Shown here: positions 15,261-24,663 of the stretch, one piece after another | Layout: every line of letters starts with the position of its first letter | Position numbering within the stretch: the first letter of the stretch is position 1 | Assembly: GCA_965277695.1 (NCBI GenBank) | Contig: CBDIDQ010000053.1 | Coordinates: 31,377 to 95,376 of the forward strand | Origin: JABSOG01 sp965277695 | GTDB taxonomy: Bacteria > Pseudomonadota > Gammaproteobacteria > Enterobacterales > Alteromonadaceae | Reading direction: 5' to 3' | DNA length: 64,000 bases | The notes under the pieces: generated by a model | The model's input: the letters and a program-made list of their open reading frames with translations, nothing else | The model's database searches: none | Told to the model about the DNA's origin: nothing | Program-made: the position numbers and the translations under genes

Positions 15261-18200
15261 ATGAATATGTTCCAAACCCTCAAGCAAATGAAAATCAAGC
15301 AACTGGCGAGGCAGCTAGCGTTTGCGTTTGTGTCGTTGGGGATTGTTATTGTTAGTCTGAATACGGTGATATGGAGTAAAACTGGCGGTATAGGTGATCG
15401 TTGGCAGGCTTTTGATGAAGGCCCAGCAATAAAGGGGGTTTACCTTAACGATTTGCGTGATGCTTTGGGTTATGGCGGCATGATCCATCAGTTTAAGAAC
15501 TATGTGCTGCGTCAGGACAGCAAACGTATTGCCAAGATTAAGGCCGGGGTAGATAAAGCCAATGCGTCTTTGTTGGCTTATGAAAACGTTAGCAGCAACG
15601 CCGCTGAAAAAGCCGCTCTTAAGACAATCCGTGAAGTGATCACTCATTATGCTGATGCGGTGGCAGTGGCAGAAAAAATGGTGGCTCAAGGGGCAACCCC
15701 ACGAGAAATCGATAAAGTGATTAAAATCAATGATAGCCCGGCGTTAAAGGCACTAAAAGATTTAGATAGCGAACTGAAGCAAACCCGACAGCGCAACTCT
15801 GCTGCGGTTTATGAAGGCGTTGATAGTGTGTCGATGTTTGCTTTAATTAGTTCATTATTTGCCGCGATTTTGATCATTGCTTTTACCTTGATTATTATTC
15901 GCGTGTTTCGCGATATTATTGCTGCCCTTGAGCAAGCGGTTTATGCCACCGGGCGAATTGCCAATGGTGATCTGAATGTCGAGATTGCAGTGAAAACCTC
16001 AGGGGAAACTGGCAAGTTACTCAGCTCATTAAAAGAGATGCAGCAAAAACTGACCAATGTTATTGAGTTGGATATTCACAAGTTGCTGGATGCCACGCGT
16101 AGTGGTGATTTGACTCAGCGTATTGAATTATCGGATAAAAGCGGTTTTTATAATACCCTTAGTCAGGGCATTAACCAGTTGGTTGAAGTGAACGAGCTGG
16201 TGGTTAACGATACCGTGATGATGTTTGAAGCCTTATCTAAAGGGGATTTGAGTCACACCATCACCCGTGACTATCAGGGGGCGTTTGGTCGACTTAAACA
16301 GGATGCCAATCTGACGATTGCAGAGCTGACCCAAGTGATTGAGCAGGATATTCAGGCGATTATTGATGCGGCCAGTAATGGCGACCTCAGCCAACGTATT
16401 TGTTTAGATAACAAACAAGGCTTTTTTGCCAGCCTTAGTGTGGGTATCAATGATTTGGTACAAACCAGTGAGCAAGTGGTTAACGACACCAGCCGGATGT
16501 TTGGTGCCATGGCTGCTGGGGATTTGAGTCCGCGTATTGAAACCGCTTATCGCGGGGCTTTTAACGCCTTAAAACAAGATGCTAACAGTACCGCAGAAAA
16601 ACTCACCCAGGTTATCGAACAAGATATTCAACAATTGCTGGTGGCCACCAACAGTGGTGATTTGAGTCAACGGATTGATTTGGCTGATAAAGCCGGATTT
16701 TATAATATCCTCAGTCGCGGTATTAACGAGCTGGTTGAAGTGAATGAGCAAGTGGTGAATGACACTGTGATCATGTTTGGTGCGCTGGCCCAAGGGGATT
16801 TGAGTCATACCATTGAGCGGGATTATCGTGGTGCGTTTGATCTACTCAAACAAGATGCCAACAGTACGGCGCAGAAACTGACTCAGGTTATTGAGCAGGA
16901 TATTCAGCAGTTGCTAGATGCTACGCGTCGTGGTGATTTGACTCAACGTATTGATTTATCAGATAAAACTGGCTTCTATCAACGCCTTAGTAACGGTATT
17001 AATGAGCTGGTTGAAGTTAACGAGCAAGTGGTTGATGATACGGTACTGATGTTTGCGTCGTTGGCTAAAGGGGATTTGAGCCATACCATTACGCGCAATT
17101 ATCAAGGGGCGTTTGGTCGACTTAAAACTGATGCTAATAGCACCGCAGATAAACTGACCCAAGTGATTGAAAAAGACATTCAAGAGTTGCTCAATTCAGC
17201 CCGACGTGGAGATTTGAGTAAGCGCATTGATCTTGATGATAAACAAGGGTTCTATCACAGTTTGAGTTATGGCATTAATGAGCTGGTTGAAGTTAACGAA
17301 CAAGTGGTTAATGATACCGTATTGATGTTTGGGGCGTTGTCGCGAGGGGATTCCAATCAGACCATTGATCATCAGTATCAGGGGGCATTTAACCAACTTA
17401 AACAAGATGCCAACCTGACGGCGCAAAAATTGACTCAAGTGATTGAGCATGATATTCAAGCGATTATTGATGCGGCGAGTCATGGTGATTTGAGTCAGCG
17501 CATTAGCCTCGAAGACAAGCAGGGGTTCTTTGCTAGTTTGAGTAGTGGCGTGAATGATTTGGTTGAGGTCGCTTCACAAATTATTGATGATTCCAACTCA
17601 GTGATGGAGGCGATGTCTAAAGGGGTGTTGACCCAGAAAATAGAGAGCGATTATGACGGCGCTTTTGCCCAGCTTAAGGGTAATACCAATGTCACGATTG
17701 ATAAGCTCACCACAGTGATCAGTCAAATTCGTAATGCGTCGAAAACCGTTAGTACGGGCTCTAATGAAATTGCTCAAGGTAATGCCAATTTAAGTCAGCG
17801 TACTGAAGCTCAGGCATCTGCGTTGCAAGAAACCGCGTCGAGTATGGAGCAAATGACCGATACGGTTAGGCAAAATGCCGATAGTGCTCAAGTGGCCAAT
17901 CAGCTGGCTGAAGAGGCTAAAGATAAGGCGCAACAGGGCGGTGATGTGGTTAAACGGGCGGTGATTGGCATGACCGAGATTAATACGTCGAGTCGTAAGA
18001 TCAGAGATATCATCGGGGTTATTGATGAAATTGCTTTCCAGACCAACTTATTGGCGCTTAACGCCGCTGTTGAAGCGGCTCGGGCTGGAGAACAAGGGCG
18101 CGGTTTTGCCGTGGTTGCTGGTGAAGTTAGGAGTCTAGCGCAGCGCAGTGCCACGGCTGCCAAAGAAATTAAAGAACTCATTCGTGACAGTGTTGCCAAG

Positions 18201-18629
18201 GTTGAAGATGGTTCTTCATTGGTTAACGAATCAGGTGAAATGTTGGGGCAAATTGTGATTGCGGTGGATAAAGTGTCGTCGATGATCCACGACATCTCTG
18301 AGGCGTCACAAGATCAGACCACTGGCATTGATGAAGTGAATCGTGCGATATCGCAAATGGATGGCATGACTCAGCAAAATGCTGCTTTGGTTGAACAGGC
18401 GTCGGCCGCAGGCGAAGCCATGGCTGAGCAGGCCAATGAAATGATGCAAATGCTAACGTTCTTCACCACTGATGATACTCAGCCGGCTCAGCTAATGCTC
18501 AAACAAGCACTGTCTAGCCAAGCGAGTGAAGTTAAACAGCTGGCACGGCCTGCGAGAAAACCCGCAGAGCCACCGATGGAAATGGCGTTTGCTGGCGGTG
18601 ATGACGACGACCAGTGGGAGGAGTTTTAA
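15261..18629 (+). CDS. Methyl-accepting chemotaxis protein with tandem HAMP array
   Basis: A receptor of 1122 residues from the ATG at 15261 (AAGG ribosome site), preferred over an upstream TTG. Membrane segment 1 lies near residues 14-36. It is followed by a helical periplasmic sensor of about 150 residues and membrane segment 2 (ISSLFAAILIIAFTLIIIRV). After a normal HAMP come six tandem units of 92 residues (VIEQDIQQLLDATRRGDL and similar). Each unit contains two HAMP-like GDL modules, so about a dozen are stacked ahead of the methylation and signalling helices (EIAFQTNLLALNAAVEAARAG hairpin core). The C-terminus QWEEF fits the xWxxF pentapeptide that tethers CheR and CheB. The ligand is unknown. 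Confidence 0.94.
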   Translation: MNMFQTLKQMKIKQLARQLAFAFVSLGIVIVSLNTVIWSKTGGIGDRWQAFDEGPAIKGVYLNDLRDALGYGGMIHQFKNYVLRQDSKRIAKIKAGVDKANASLLAYENVSSNAAEKAALKTIREVITHYADAVAVAEKMVAQGATPREIDKVIKINDSPALKALKDLDSELKQTRQRNSAAVYEGVDSVSMFALISSLFAAILIIAFTLIIIRVFRDIIAALEQAVYATGRIANGDLNVEIAVKTSGETGKLLSSLKEMQQKLTNVIELDIHKLLDATRSGDLTQRIELSDKSGFYNTLSQGINQLVEVNELVVNDTVMMFEALSKGDLSHTITRDYQGAFGRLKQDANLTIAELTQVIEQDIQAIIDAASNGDLSQRICLDNKQGFFASLSVGINDLVQTSEQVVNDTSRMFGAMAAGDLSPRIETAYRGAFNALKQDANSTAEKLTQVIEQDIQQLLVATNSGDLSQRIDLADKAGFYNILSRGINELVEVNEQVVNDTVIMFGALAQGDLSHTIERDYRGAFDLLKQDANSTAQKLTQVIEQDIQQLLDATRRGDLTQRIDLSDKTGFYQRLSNGINELVEVNEQVVDDTVLMFASLAKGDLSHTITRNYQGAFGRLKTDANSTADKLTQVIEKDIQELLNSARRGDLSKRIDLDDKQGFYHSLSYGINELVEVNEQVVNDTVLMFGALSRGDSNQTIDHQYQGAFNQLKQDANLTAQKLTQVIEHDIQAIIDAASHGDLSQRISLEDKQGFFASLSSGVNDLVEVASQIIDDSNSVMEAMSKGVLTQKIESDYDGAFAQLKGNTNVTIDKLTTVISQIRNASKTVSTGSNEIAQGNANLSQRTEAQASALQETASSMEQMTDTVRQNADSAQVANQLAEEAKDKAQQGGDVVKRAVIGMTEINTSSRKIRDIIGVIDEIAFQTNLLALNAAVEAARAGEQGRGFAVVAGEVRSLAQRSATAAKEIKELIRDSVAKVEDGSSLVNESGEMLGQIVIAVDKVSSMIHDISEASQDQTTGIDEVNRAISQMDGMTQQNAALVEQASAAGEAMAEQANEMMQMLTFFTTDDTQPAQLMLKQALSSQASEVKQLARPARKPAEPPMEMAFAGGDDDDQWEEF
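16056..17711 (+). repeat. Six 276-bp tandem repeats inside the chemoreceptor gene
   Basis: Units begin at 16056, 16332, 16608, 16884, 17160 and 17436, each exactly 92 codons. Several blocks, such as the stretch coding for LVEVNEQVVNDT, are nearly identical between units. Repeat number could change by recombination without losing the frame. Confidence 0.85.
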
Positions 18630-18643
18630 TCATCTGAAAAAAC

Positions 18644-18681
18644 AATGAATTCGCGTTTACAATCGTATACGCGAATTCATT
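18644..18681. terminator. Perfect hairpin after the chemoreceptor gene
   Basis: Arms AATGAATTCGCGT and ACGCGAATTCATT are perfectly complementary with a 12-base loop, 15 bases after the stop codon. It belongs to the same ACGCGAATTcATTCGCGT repeat family seen at 19.7-19.98 kb and 39.35 kb, so it may be a REP-like unit that also terminates transcription. Confidence 0.6.
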
Positions 18682-18702
18682 TTGTCGACGTCACAGCCAT
18701 TG

Positions 18703-19035
18703 TTATCTACGCCATACCACTTGCCATGCCTTAAACACCGAAGGACCAACCTGAAAACGAGCGAAGTTACCTTCATGCACACTGAGTAATACAGTTTCAA
18801 CCGCTTCAATGAAAGGGCTTTGATCGGCTTGGGGCAGCGCTTTTGCCTGGGTTTTGCCATTAATCTGTATTTGATCCGTTGCTTGTAGCCTTTGTAGTCG
18901 CCTTTGTAATGTTCGTCTGGGGAGGTTCAGGTTGGTTTTTTGTTCAATATCGTCGATTAACGCGCCGTCAGGAAATGCCTGCAAGGCGAGAAAAATGATT
19001 TCGGTATCTTCGTTTAGGGTCGATTGTGGAGCCAT
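18703..19035 (-). CDS. Small winged-helix/HTH regulator-like protein
   Basis: From the ATG at 19035 the product is 110 residues (MAPQSTLNEDTEIIF...). Residues 22-65 look like a winged helix (ALIDDIEQKTNLNLPRRTLQ, then RRLQRLQATDQIQI). A longer reading from 19110 overlaps the reductase stop as ATGA. Its first 25 residues, however, would be encoded by two operator-like repeats, so the shorter start is preferred. The two AGTGTCG...CGACACT palindromes just upstream suggest autoregulation. No named family was recognised with confidence. Confidence 0.6.
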   Translation of the reverse strand: MAPQSTLNEDTEIIFLALQAFPDGALIDDIEQKTNLNLPRRTLQRRLQRLQATDQIQINGKTQAKALPQADQSPFIEAVETVLLSVHEGNFARFQVGPSVFKAWQVVWRR

Positions 19036-19039
19036 AATG

Positions 19040-19106
19040 AGTGTCGCAATAGCGTTATAACGACACTTTACCCTAAAAAGTGTCGCAATAGCGTGATAAC
19101 GACACT
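19040..19106. promoter_or_regulatory. Tandem operator-like palindromes
   Basis: Two copies of AGTGTCG-N14-CGACACT, at 19040-19067 and 19079-19106, are 39 bp apart (just under four helical turns). Their inner 14 bases are nearly identical (CAATAGCGTTATAA and CAATAGCGTGATAA). They lie immediately upstream of the small regulator and over the 3' end of the reductase. Confidence 0.55.
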
Positions 19107-19610
19107 TCATTGAATCTGCTTAACAAAGCTTGCAACCTGAGCATCAAAATCACTTAACTGATAACCTGCGGCGAAGCTGCAATACAACATGCCTTGATAG
19201 GGCATTGATAAATAATTGAAGGTTAGGCGAAAGGTTTGTTCAAAACAATTTGGTGGTAAGGCGTCGTCGCCTGTGCCTAACACTGAACAGTGTTTACCCC
19301 TGAGTTGACGGCCAAGGTCTTTTTCGGTGCTGAGCAAGTCTGAACAACGATCGAAGAATACTTTGAGTGCGGCGCTCATATTATACCAATACAACGGTGA
19401 GGCAAAAATAATATGGTCATATTCGAGTAACTGTTTGATGAGGGGAATAAAGTCGTCATCGCGGTTTTTATGATCGTAATCAAAAGTACTGATATCAAAG
19501 TCTTTTAACATCAACAACTCAACGTCCATGGCCGCTTCAACTAGGGTGCACAACTGGCGGGTATTGCCATCGTAGCGGGAAGAGCCTAAAAGAATCACTG
19601 TTTTGCTCAT
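19107..19610 (-). CDS. NADPH-dependent FMN reductase / flavodoxin-like protein
   Basis: A 167-residue flavodoxin-fold protein. The N-terminal phosphate-binding loop ILLGSSRYDGNTRQL binds FMN, and FASPLYWYNMSAALKVFFDR is the typical second flavin loop. Family members reduce FMN, quinones or azo compounds with NAD(P)H in the cytoplasm. It precedes the small regulator with overlapping coding, so the two may be co-transcribed. The substrate cannot be told. Confidence 0.85.
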   Translation of the reverse strand: MSKTVILLGSSRYDGNTRQLCTLVEAAMDVELLMLKDFDISTFDYDHKNRDDDFIPLIKQLLEYDHIIFASPLYWYNMSAALKVFFDRCSDLLSTEKDLGRQLRGKHCSVLGTGDDALPPNCFEQTFRLTFNYLSMPYQGMLYCSFAAGYQLSDFDAQVASFVKQIQ

Positions 19611-19774
19611 GGGATTTTTTCCTTAAATAATATATAAACTAATTGCTTTATATAATAGAGTGGTTGGTTGGTAAAGTAAAGGCTGATGGGTATCGGTGTC
19701 GGCTGGTGGTCTACGGTCGCTCTGGCTTGCTACGCGAATAAATTCGCGTCTACGTTATGGGGTTTTGTTGAGGA

Positions 19775-19983
19775 TTGGCGGTTATATCGTCGTAGACGCG
19801 AATTCATTGGCGTTTTTGGGGCGGTGAAGGTTGGCGGTTATATCGCCGTAGACGCGAATTCATTCGCGTTTTTGGGGCGGTGAAGATTGCCGGTTATATC
19901 GCCGTAGACGCGAATTCATTGGCGTTTTTGGGGTGGTGAGGATTGGCGGTTATATCGCCGTAGACGCGAATTCGCGTTTTGTA
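19775..19983. repeat. 56-bp tandem repeat, about 3.7 copies
   Basis: Units begin at 19775, 19831, 19887 and 19943 with the pattern TTGGCGGTTATATCGCCGTA followed by GACGCGAATTCATTGGCGTT. Each unit contains the short palindrome ACGCGAATTC and a GGCGGTTATATCGCC inverted repeat. It fills the gap in front of nnrS. A 65-codon open frame running through it looks accidental. 19611-19774 otherwise holds only AT-rich promoter-like sequence and one more copy of the ACGCGAAT unit at 19732-19755. Confidence 0.85.
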
Positions 19984-20003
19984 AAAATTGGGATTGTTAA
20001 CAG

Positions 20004-21206
20004 ATGCAAATTACAGATTTAAAGAAAGAACAACAAATTTTGCCATTATTTCGTTTGGGTTTTAGGCCGTTATTTTTATTTGGTGCTGCCTTTGGCTTGT
20101 TGGCGATGATTTTATGGGGCTTGACGTTACAGGGCATTATTGAATTCAGCCCTTATGGCGGCAGTTATTGGTGGCATGGTCATGAAATGTTATTTGGTTT
20201 TGCTGCTGCCATTATTGCTGGTTTTTTGTTGACGGCGGTACAAACTTGGAGCGGGATGCCGGGGCTTAGAGGTAAACTGCTGATGTTATTGTTTTTATTG
20301 TGGCTGGTGGCGCGGGTTGGTTTATTTGTGCCTTATTTCTCTGGTGGTTATCTGTTGCCTTTGCTAGATATGGCGTTTATGTCTATCGCTGCGATCATTT
20401 TGGCCAGACCGCTGATTGTGGTCAAGCAGCTGCATAACTTGTTTTTTGTGCCTGTGTTGCTGTTGTTTACTGTGGCGAATGGTTTAATGCACGCCAGCGT
20501 ATTGAGCACAGAGTTACGCTATTTTCAACTGGGGGTTAATATTGCGCTATTTTTGGTTGCTATGGTGATGGTGGTTGTGGGCGGCAGAGTGATACCGATG
20601 TTCACCGCAAATGGCACCAAAACAGCTAAGGTGAGCGCGATTGTGTGGTTAGATAAACTGGCGGTTGGCAGCGTTGGCTTAATTGTGGTTGTGCACTTAT
20701 TGGCGCTGATATATGTCTTGCCAGCACCGCTGATGGCAGCTTTATTTTTGTTTGCCGGATCAATCAATTTGCTTCGCTGCGCACGTTGGCGCATTTGGGT
20801 CACCTGTAAAGTGCCACTGGTATGGTCGTTACATCTGGCTTATTGGTGTTTGTCGTTGGGGTTGATATTGATGGCTGTCAGCTATTTGACGACACAAGTT
20901 ACCTGGCAAACCGCATTGCATCTGTTCACTATCGGCGGTATGGGGGGGTTGATATTGGCGATGATATCAAGGGTGTCGTTGGGTCATACCGGGCGTACGC
21001 TGCAAATCCAATCGCTGATGTCTGTGGCGTTTGCCTGCGTGTTTATTGCCGCAATCGTTCGCACCTTTGGCGTTTTGTTATTACCGCAGTATACCGGGTT
21101 ATTATTGTCGATTAGCAGTGCTTTGTGGGTTATCGCCTTTGCTTTTTTTGTCTGGTATTACGCGCCGATATTGTGCCGTGCCCGGGTGGATGGGCGACCG
21201 GGATAG
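20004..21206 (+). CDS. nnrS: NnrS family heme/copper membrane protein
   Basis: A 400-residue protein with about 12 membrane helices. Family hallmarks are FRLGFRPLFLFGAAFG at the N-terminus, YWWHGHEMLFGFAAAIIAGF and the later RVSLGHTGR block. The histidines are likely heme ligands. NnrS proteins are linked to nitric oxide or nitrosative stress tolerance in denitrifying and NO-exposed bacteria. moeA follows, but the 127-bp gap suggests separate transcription. Molybdenum cofactor is used by nitrate reductases, so the neighbourhood fits nitrogen-oxide metabolism loosely. Confidence 0.92.
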   Translation: MQITDLKKEQQILPLFRLGFRPLFLFGAAFGLLAMILWGLTLQGIIEFSPYGGSYWWHGHEMLFGFAAAIIAGFLLTAVQTWSGMPGLRGKLLMLLFLLWLVARVGLFVPYFSGGYLLPLLDMAFMSIAAIILARPLIVVKQLHNLFFVPVLLLFTVANGLMHASVLSTELRYFQLGVNIALFLVAMVMVVVGGRVIPMFTANGTKTAKVSAIVWLDKLAVGSVGLIVVVHLLALIYVLPAPLMAALFLFAGSINLLRCARWRIWVTCKVPLVWSLHLAYWCLSLGLILMAVSYLTTQVTWQTALHLFTIGGMGGLILAMISRVSLGHTGRTLQIQSLMSVAFACVFIAAIVRTFGVLLLPQYTGLLLSISSALWVIAFAFFVWYYAPILCRARVDGRPG

Positions 21207-21333
21207 CTGGCTGTGCATCGAAAAGCGATTTTGTCGGCGGTTGGTGTATTCCCTGCTAAAGCCAGTTAGCGTATGATCGGCGGCAAATTCAAATCTATTT
21301 CAAATTAACGATCAATAGTAAAAGGATAACAGC

Positions 21334-22563
21334 GTGGATTTTTGTGATACCAACGGGTTAATGCCTGTCGCATATGCGATGGAACAGTTGCTGGGGGCTG
21401 TTGAGGCTGTGACTGAAAGCGAACAGGTTGACTTGGCATTGTGTCATGGTCGGGTGCTGGCGGTGGATGTGCAATCGAGTTTAAATGTGCCGCCTCATGA
21501 CAATTCAGGCATGGACGGTTATGCCCTACGAGGCGCTGATTTGAGCGATAACGATACCTTACAGCAGGTGGGGCAATCGTTTGCTGGTCATCCGTTTGAT
21601 GGCGAAGTGGGTCAGGGGCAATGTGCGCGGATCATGACTGGGGCAACGGTTCCCTCAGGTGCCGATACGGTTATTATGCAAGAGCGTGCGACGGTTGATG
21701 GTGATGCCATTACTTTTAGTATTAAACCCAAGACTGGTGACAATATTCGTCGCTGTGGAGAAGACATTGCGGTTAACGATGTCGTGTTAAAACAAGGTCG
21801 CAAAATCACCGCTGCCGATGTTGGTTTGTTGGCGTCTTTGGGTATTGCTAAGGTCACTGTTTATCGTCAAGTTAAGGTGGCGTTGTTTGCTACCGGTGAT
21901 GAGCTAAAAACCCCCGGTCAGCCGTTAAATTATGGCGACATCTACGAAAGTAATCGATTTACCGTGGCGGCGATGTTGAGCCGTATCGGCGCACAAGTGA
22001 TTAATTTTGGTATTATTTCTGACGATAGAGACAAAATCCGCGAAGTCTTTCGTCAAGCCAATGAACAGGCGGATGTGGTGGTTTCTTCTGGTGGGGTGTC
22101 GGTGGGTGATGCGGATTATACCAAAGACACCCTAGAAGAGTTGGGCACAATCGGTTTTTGGAAATTGGCGATTAAACCGGGTAAACCTTTTGCTTTTGGC
22201 CAATTGAGTGACAGTCATTTTATTGGTTTACCGGGCAATCCGGTGTCGGCGATGGTGACTTTTCATCAATTGGCGGTGCCTGCGATCAGAAAAGTAATGG
22301 GTCAAACCGATTTGCAAGCACCTCGTTTTAAAGCCAAAATCACGGCGCGAATTGGTAAACGACCGGGCCGCACTGATTACCAACGCGGTATTTTCAGCTT
22401 TGAAAATGGCGAAGCGACGGTCACCACAACCGGCGCTCAGGGCTCGGGCATTTTAAGTTCGATGTCGGTGGGTAACTGTTACATCATCGTCGAGCAAGAC
22501 CGTGGTACGGTTGAAGTTGGCGAGATGGTCACTATTGAGTTGTTTGATCAGGTCATTGCCTAG
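21334..22563 (+). CDS. moeA: Molybdopterin molybdotransferase MoeA
   Basis: A 409-residue enzyme that inserts molybdate into adenylated molybdopterin. Diagnostic blocks are VPPHDNSGMDGYALR near residue 50, GARIMTGATVPSGADTVIMQE-like sequence near 95, and VVSSGGVSVGDADYTKD followed by KPGKPFAFG and GLPGNPVSAMV. GTG at 21334 is the start, with AAGGATAA upstream. Domain order I-II-III-IV is complete and of normal length. moaA, moaC and mogA are not nearby. Confidence 0.95.
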   Translation: MDFCDTNGLMPVAYAMEQLLGAVEAVTESEQVDLALCHGRVLAVDVQSSLNVPPHDNSGMDGYALRGADLSDNDTLQQVGQSFAGHPFDGEVGQGQCARIMTGATVPSGADTVIMQERATVDGDAITFSIKPKTGDNIRRCGEDIAVNDVVLKQGRKITAADVGLLASLGIAKVTVYRQVKVALFATGDELKTPGQPLNYGDIYESNRFTVAAMLSRIGAQVINFGIISDDRDKIREVFRQANEQADVVVSSGGVSVGDADYTKDTLEELGTIGFWKLAIKPGKPFAFGQLSDSHFIGLPGNPVSAMVTFHQLAVPAIRKVMGQTDLQAPRFKAKITARIGKRPGRTDYQRGIFSFENGEATVTTTGAQGSGILSSMSVGNCYIIVEQDRGTVEVGEMVTIELFDQVIA

Positions 22564-22588
22564 GCTTGGCGAATTAACAATGAATAAG

Positions 22589-22983
22589 TTATGCGGCAAT
22601 CACCTCAGCGACAGCACCTAATAATTGTTTCATCGAATAGGGTTTTGCCACAGCGGCTTTAAAACCATGTTCGGTGGGAGCGGTCATTGCCGGGTCGACG
22701 GAATTGCCACTAGAAACAATCACTCTAGCGTCGGCGTCAATCGCGAGCATCTCTTTGACGATGGTTTTACCGCTACCATTGCCGGGAATGGTCAGGTCCA
22801 TGATAACGGGCGTGATAAGGCGTGCCGGCATCGAGAGCTTGCTGGGTACATGGCAAGGGCTTGTTCGCCGTTATGAGTGGTTTGTACCTTATAATCATCA
22901 GTTTGTAATATTTCGGTGAGTAGTTCGCAGATGGTTTTATCATCGTCCATTATTAGTACACTTGCAGGTTGTTGGTTTGGCAT
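22589..22983 (-). pseudogene. Response-regulator receiver domain, double frameshift
   Basis: Two overlapping frames together encode one receiver domain. The N-terminal part is ASVLIMDDDKTICELLTEIL (acidic pocket DDD) and the C-terminal part is VIMDLTIPGNGSGK (phospho-acceptor Asp) through KAAVAKPYSMKQLL (conserved Lys). Between them a third frame reads QQALDAGTPYHA, so two single-base indels are needed to restore the gene: one in TACCCAG and one near CACGCCCG. A one-base sequencing error cannot explain both. It was probably a stand-alone CheY-like protein or a hybrid kinase tail. Confidence 0.75.
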
Positions 22984-23105
22984 AAGTGTGCGCGATTTGA
23001 GTGGGTTTACTCAAACTTAGGCTGGTGTTGATAACTTGTCAACTTGACTGCGGGAATGTTGCGGTATTACTATCTAATGATAAAGACAACAAGAACAATG
23101 ACATA

Positions 23106-24657
23106 ATGCATTATCAAAATGATCAATGGACACTTAAAGATAATCTTGGCCTCGGCAGAGTAGGCGATCAAGTGGCACAGATGGTGTTAACGGTTACTCC
23201 GCCGTTTACCATTGGTGTCACCGGTAAATGGGGGTCGGGCAAAACCAGTATTTTACGCCGCAGTTATGCCACCCTTGGCGGTTTGCCGTTGCAGCAAGCG
23301 TTGGCATTTTCAACCGAAGTCGGTAAAGAACCGGTTGGAGATGAGAAACTAAATTGTACAAAAGAGCCGCGTAAAACCGAATTGAACTGGGATACAGAGG
23401 TTCAAGATATTGTAGAACATACCCGTTGCGTGTGGTTTTCTCCCTGGCAACATCAAAACGAAGATAATCCGTTAATCCCCTTATTAGTTTGAAATTCAAA
23501 GTCAATTTTCGACTTGGGTCAAAGTCAAACAAGCGGCTGGTAAATTTAATCGTCGGGGCGGTTTAGCGGCGATGGCATTGCTTGAACGTGTTACTGATGC
23601 GGCGGCGAGTTTGATGCTGGGCAAAAATATCAAGATTGCCAGTGGGGCAACAGAGGATGTGCGCAAAGCATGGAAAGATGCAGAGCCAGACTTAACAGCA
23701 CAAAGCGATGGTCAGCGTTTTCATTTGTTGTTTGAAGATGCCATTGAAGCGGTATTAACCGCAGAAAAAACCACTCAAAATGTACCAGCTAAAGCCCGCT
23801 TAGTGATTTTTATCGACGATTTAGACCGTTGTGAAGAATCGGTGATAGTGCGTTTACTTGAAGTGATTAAGTTGTATTTAAACAGCAGCCGTTGTGTCTT
23901 TGTGCTGGGGCTTGATGATACGGCGGTGGTTGATGCTTTAGGACGTTATTGGAACCGTTCAGAAGATTTGAATCGTGAATATCTTGAAAAACTGTTTCAA
24001 ACCCGAGTGCCAGTACCTTTGCCTCGGCCTGATAAAATGAAGTTGGGTATTGTTGAGCAGCTCAAAGCCCATCGAATTTTACATGCTGAAACTATAGCGA
24101 TAGACATTGAGCTGTTGTTGGAACCTAATCCCAGAAAAGTGAAAAATTTTGTTAATGGTTTATGTGCTAGCTGGGTTGTTTCAGGGGTAAAACAATGGGT
24201 AGTAGATGGGGATGAAGGTGAAGATGAAGTTCGCCGTTTTGTGATGTTTCATTATATTCAGCAATATCATCGTTCAGTCTGGCGGTTATTGGAGCGACAG
24301 CCTGAGGCATTGCCATTTTTATGGGCGGTGTTAACCTCTGCTAGTGTTGCTGAGATTGAAGCTAAAATACCAAAAAACTTAGAGCAAGACGTTCAGCGCT
24401 TGCTGATGGAAATGTTCCGTCGGGCTTTTAGTCATGTGTTAAAACATACACCAGACCCGGACCAAGATGATGGACCAAGACATGGTTCTGAAGATTTGGA
24501 TAAGGCGGTTGAAAACTTTATTCAACGACAAGACCGTAAACGTTCGGACGAATATTTATGTGGCATGTTCTGCGACCTTATCGGCCCAGAAGATGTCTTA
24601 GCTGACCATCATTTATATGCCGACCAATACCCTAAACAGTCGACCGCGAAGGAATAA
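23106..24657 (+). pseudogene. KAP-family P-loop NTPase with one frameshift
   Basis: From ATG 23106 the product begins MHYQNDQW and has Walker A GKWGSGKTS at residues 40-48 and the KAP-typical CVWFSPWQHQNED. A single extra T near 23488-23492 (GTTTGAA in place of GTTGAA) creates a stop. Removing it restores the sequence into LVEIQSQFSTWVKVK and onward into the long second frame, which has Walker B LVIFIDDLDRCEES and EYLEKLFQTRVPVP. KAP NTPases are often membrane- or phage-defence-associated ATPases. Seven bases separate it from the NACHT gene, so they form an operon. The frameshift may be a real mutation or an assembly error. Confidence 0.8.
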
Positions 24658-24663
24658 CCCCTA

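Noticed and set aside
19686..19883. A 65-codon ORF through the 56-bp tandem repeats
   Set aside because: It is created by the repeat unit itself, has no ribosome site and encodes low-complexity sequence.
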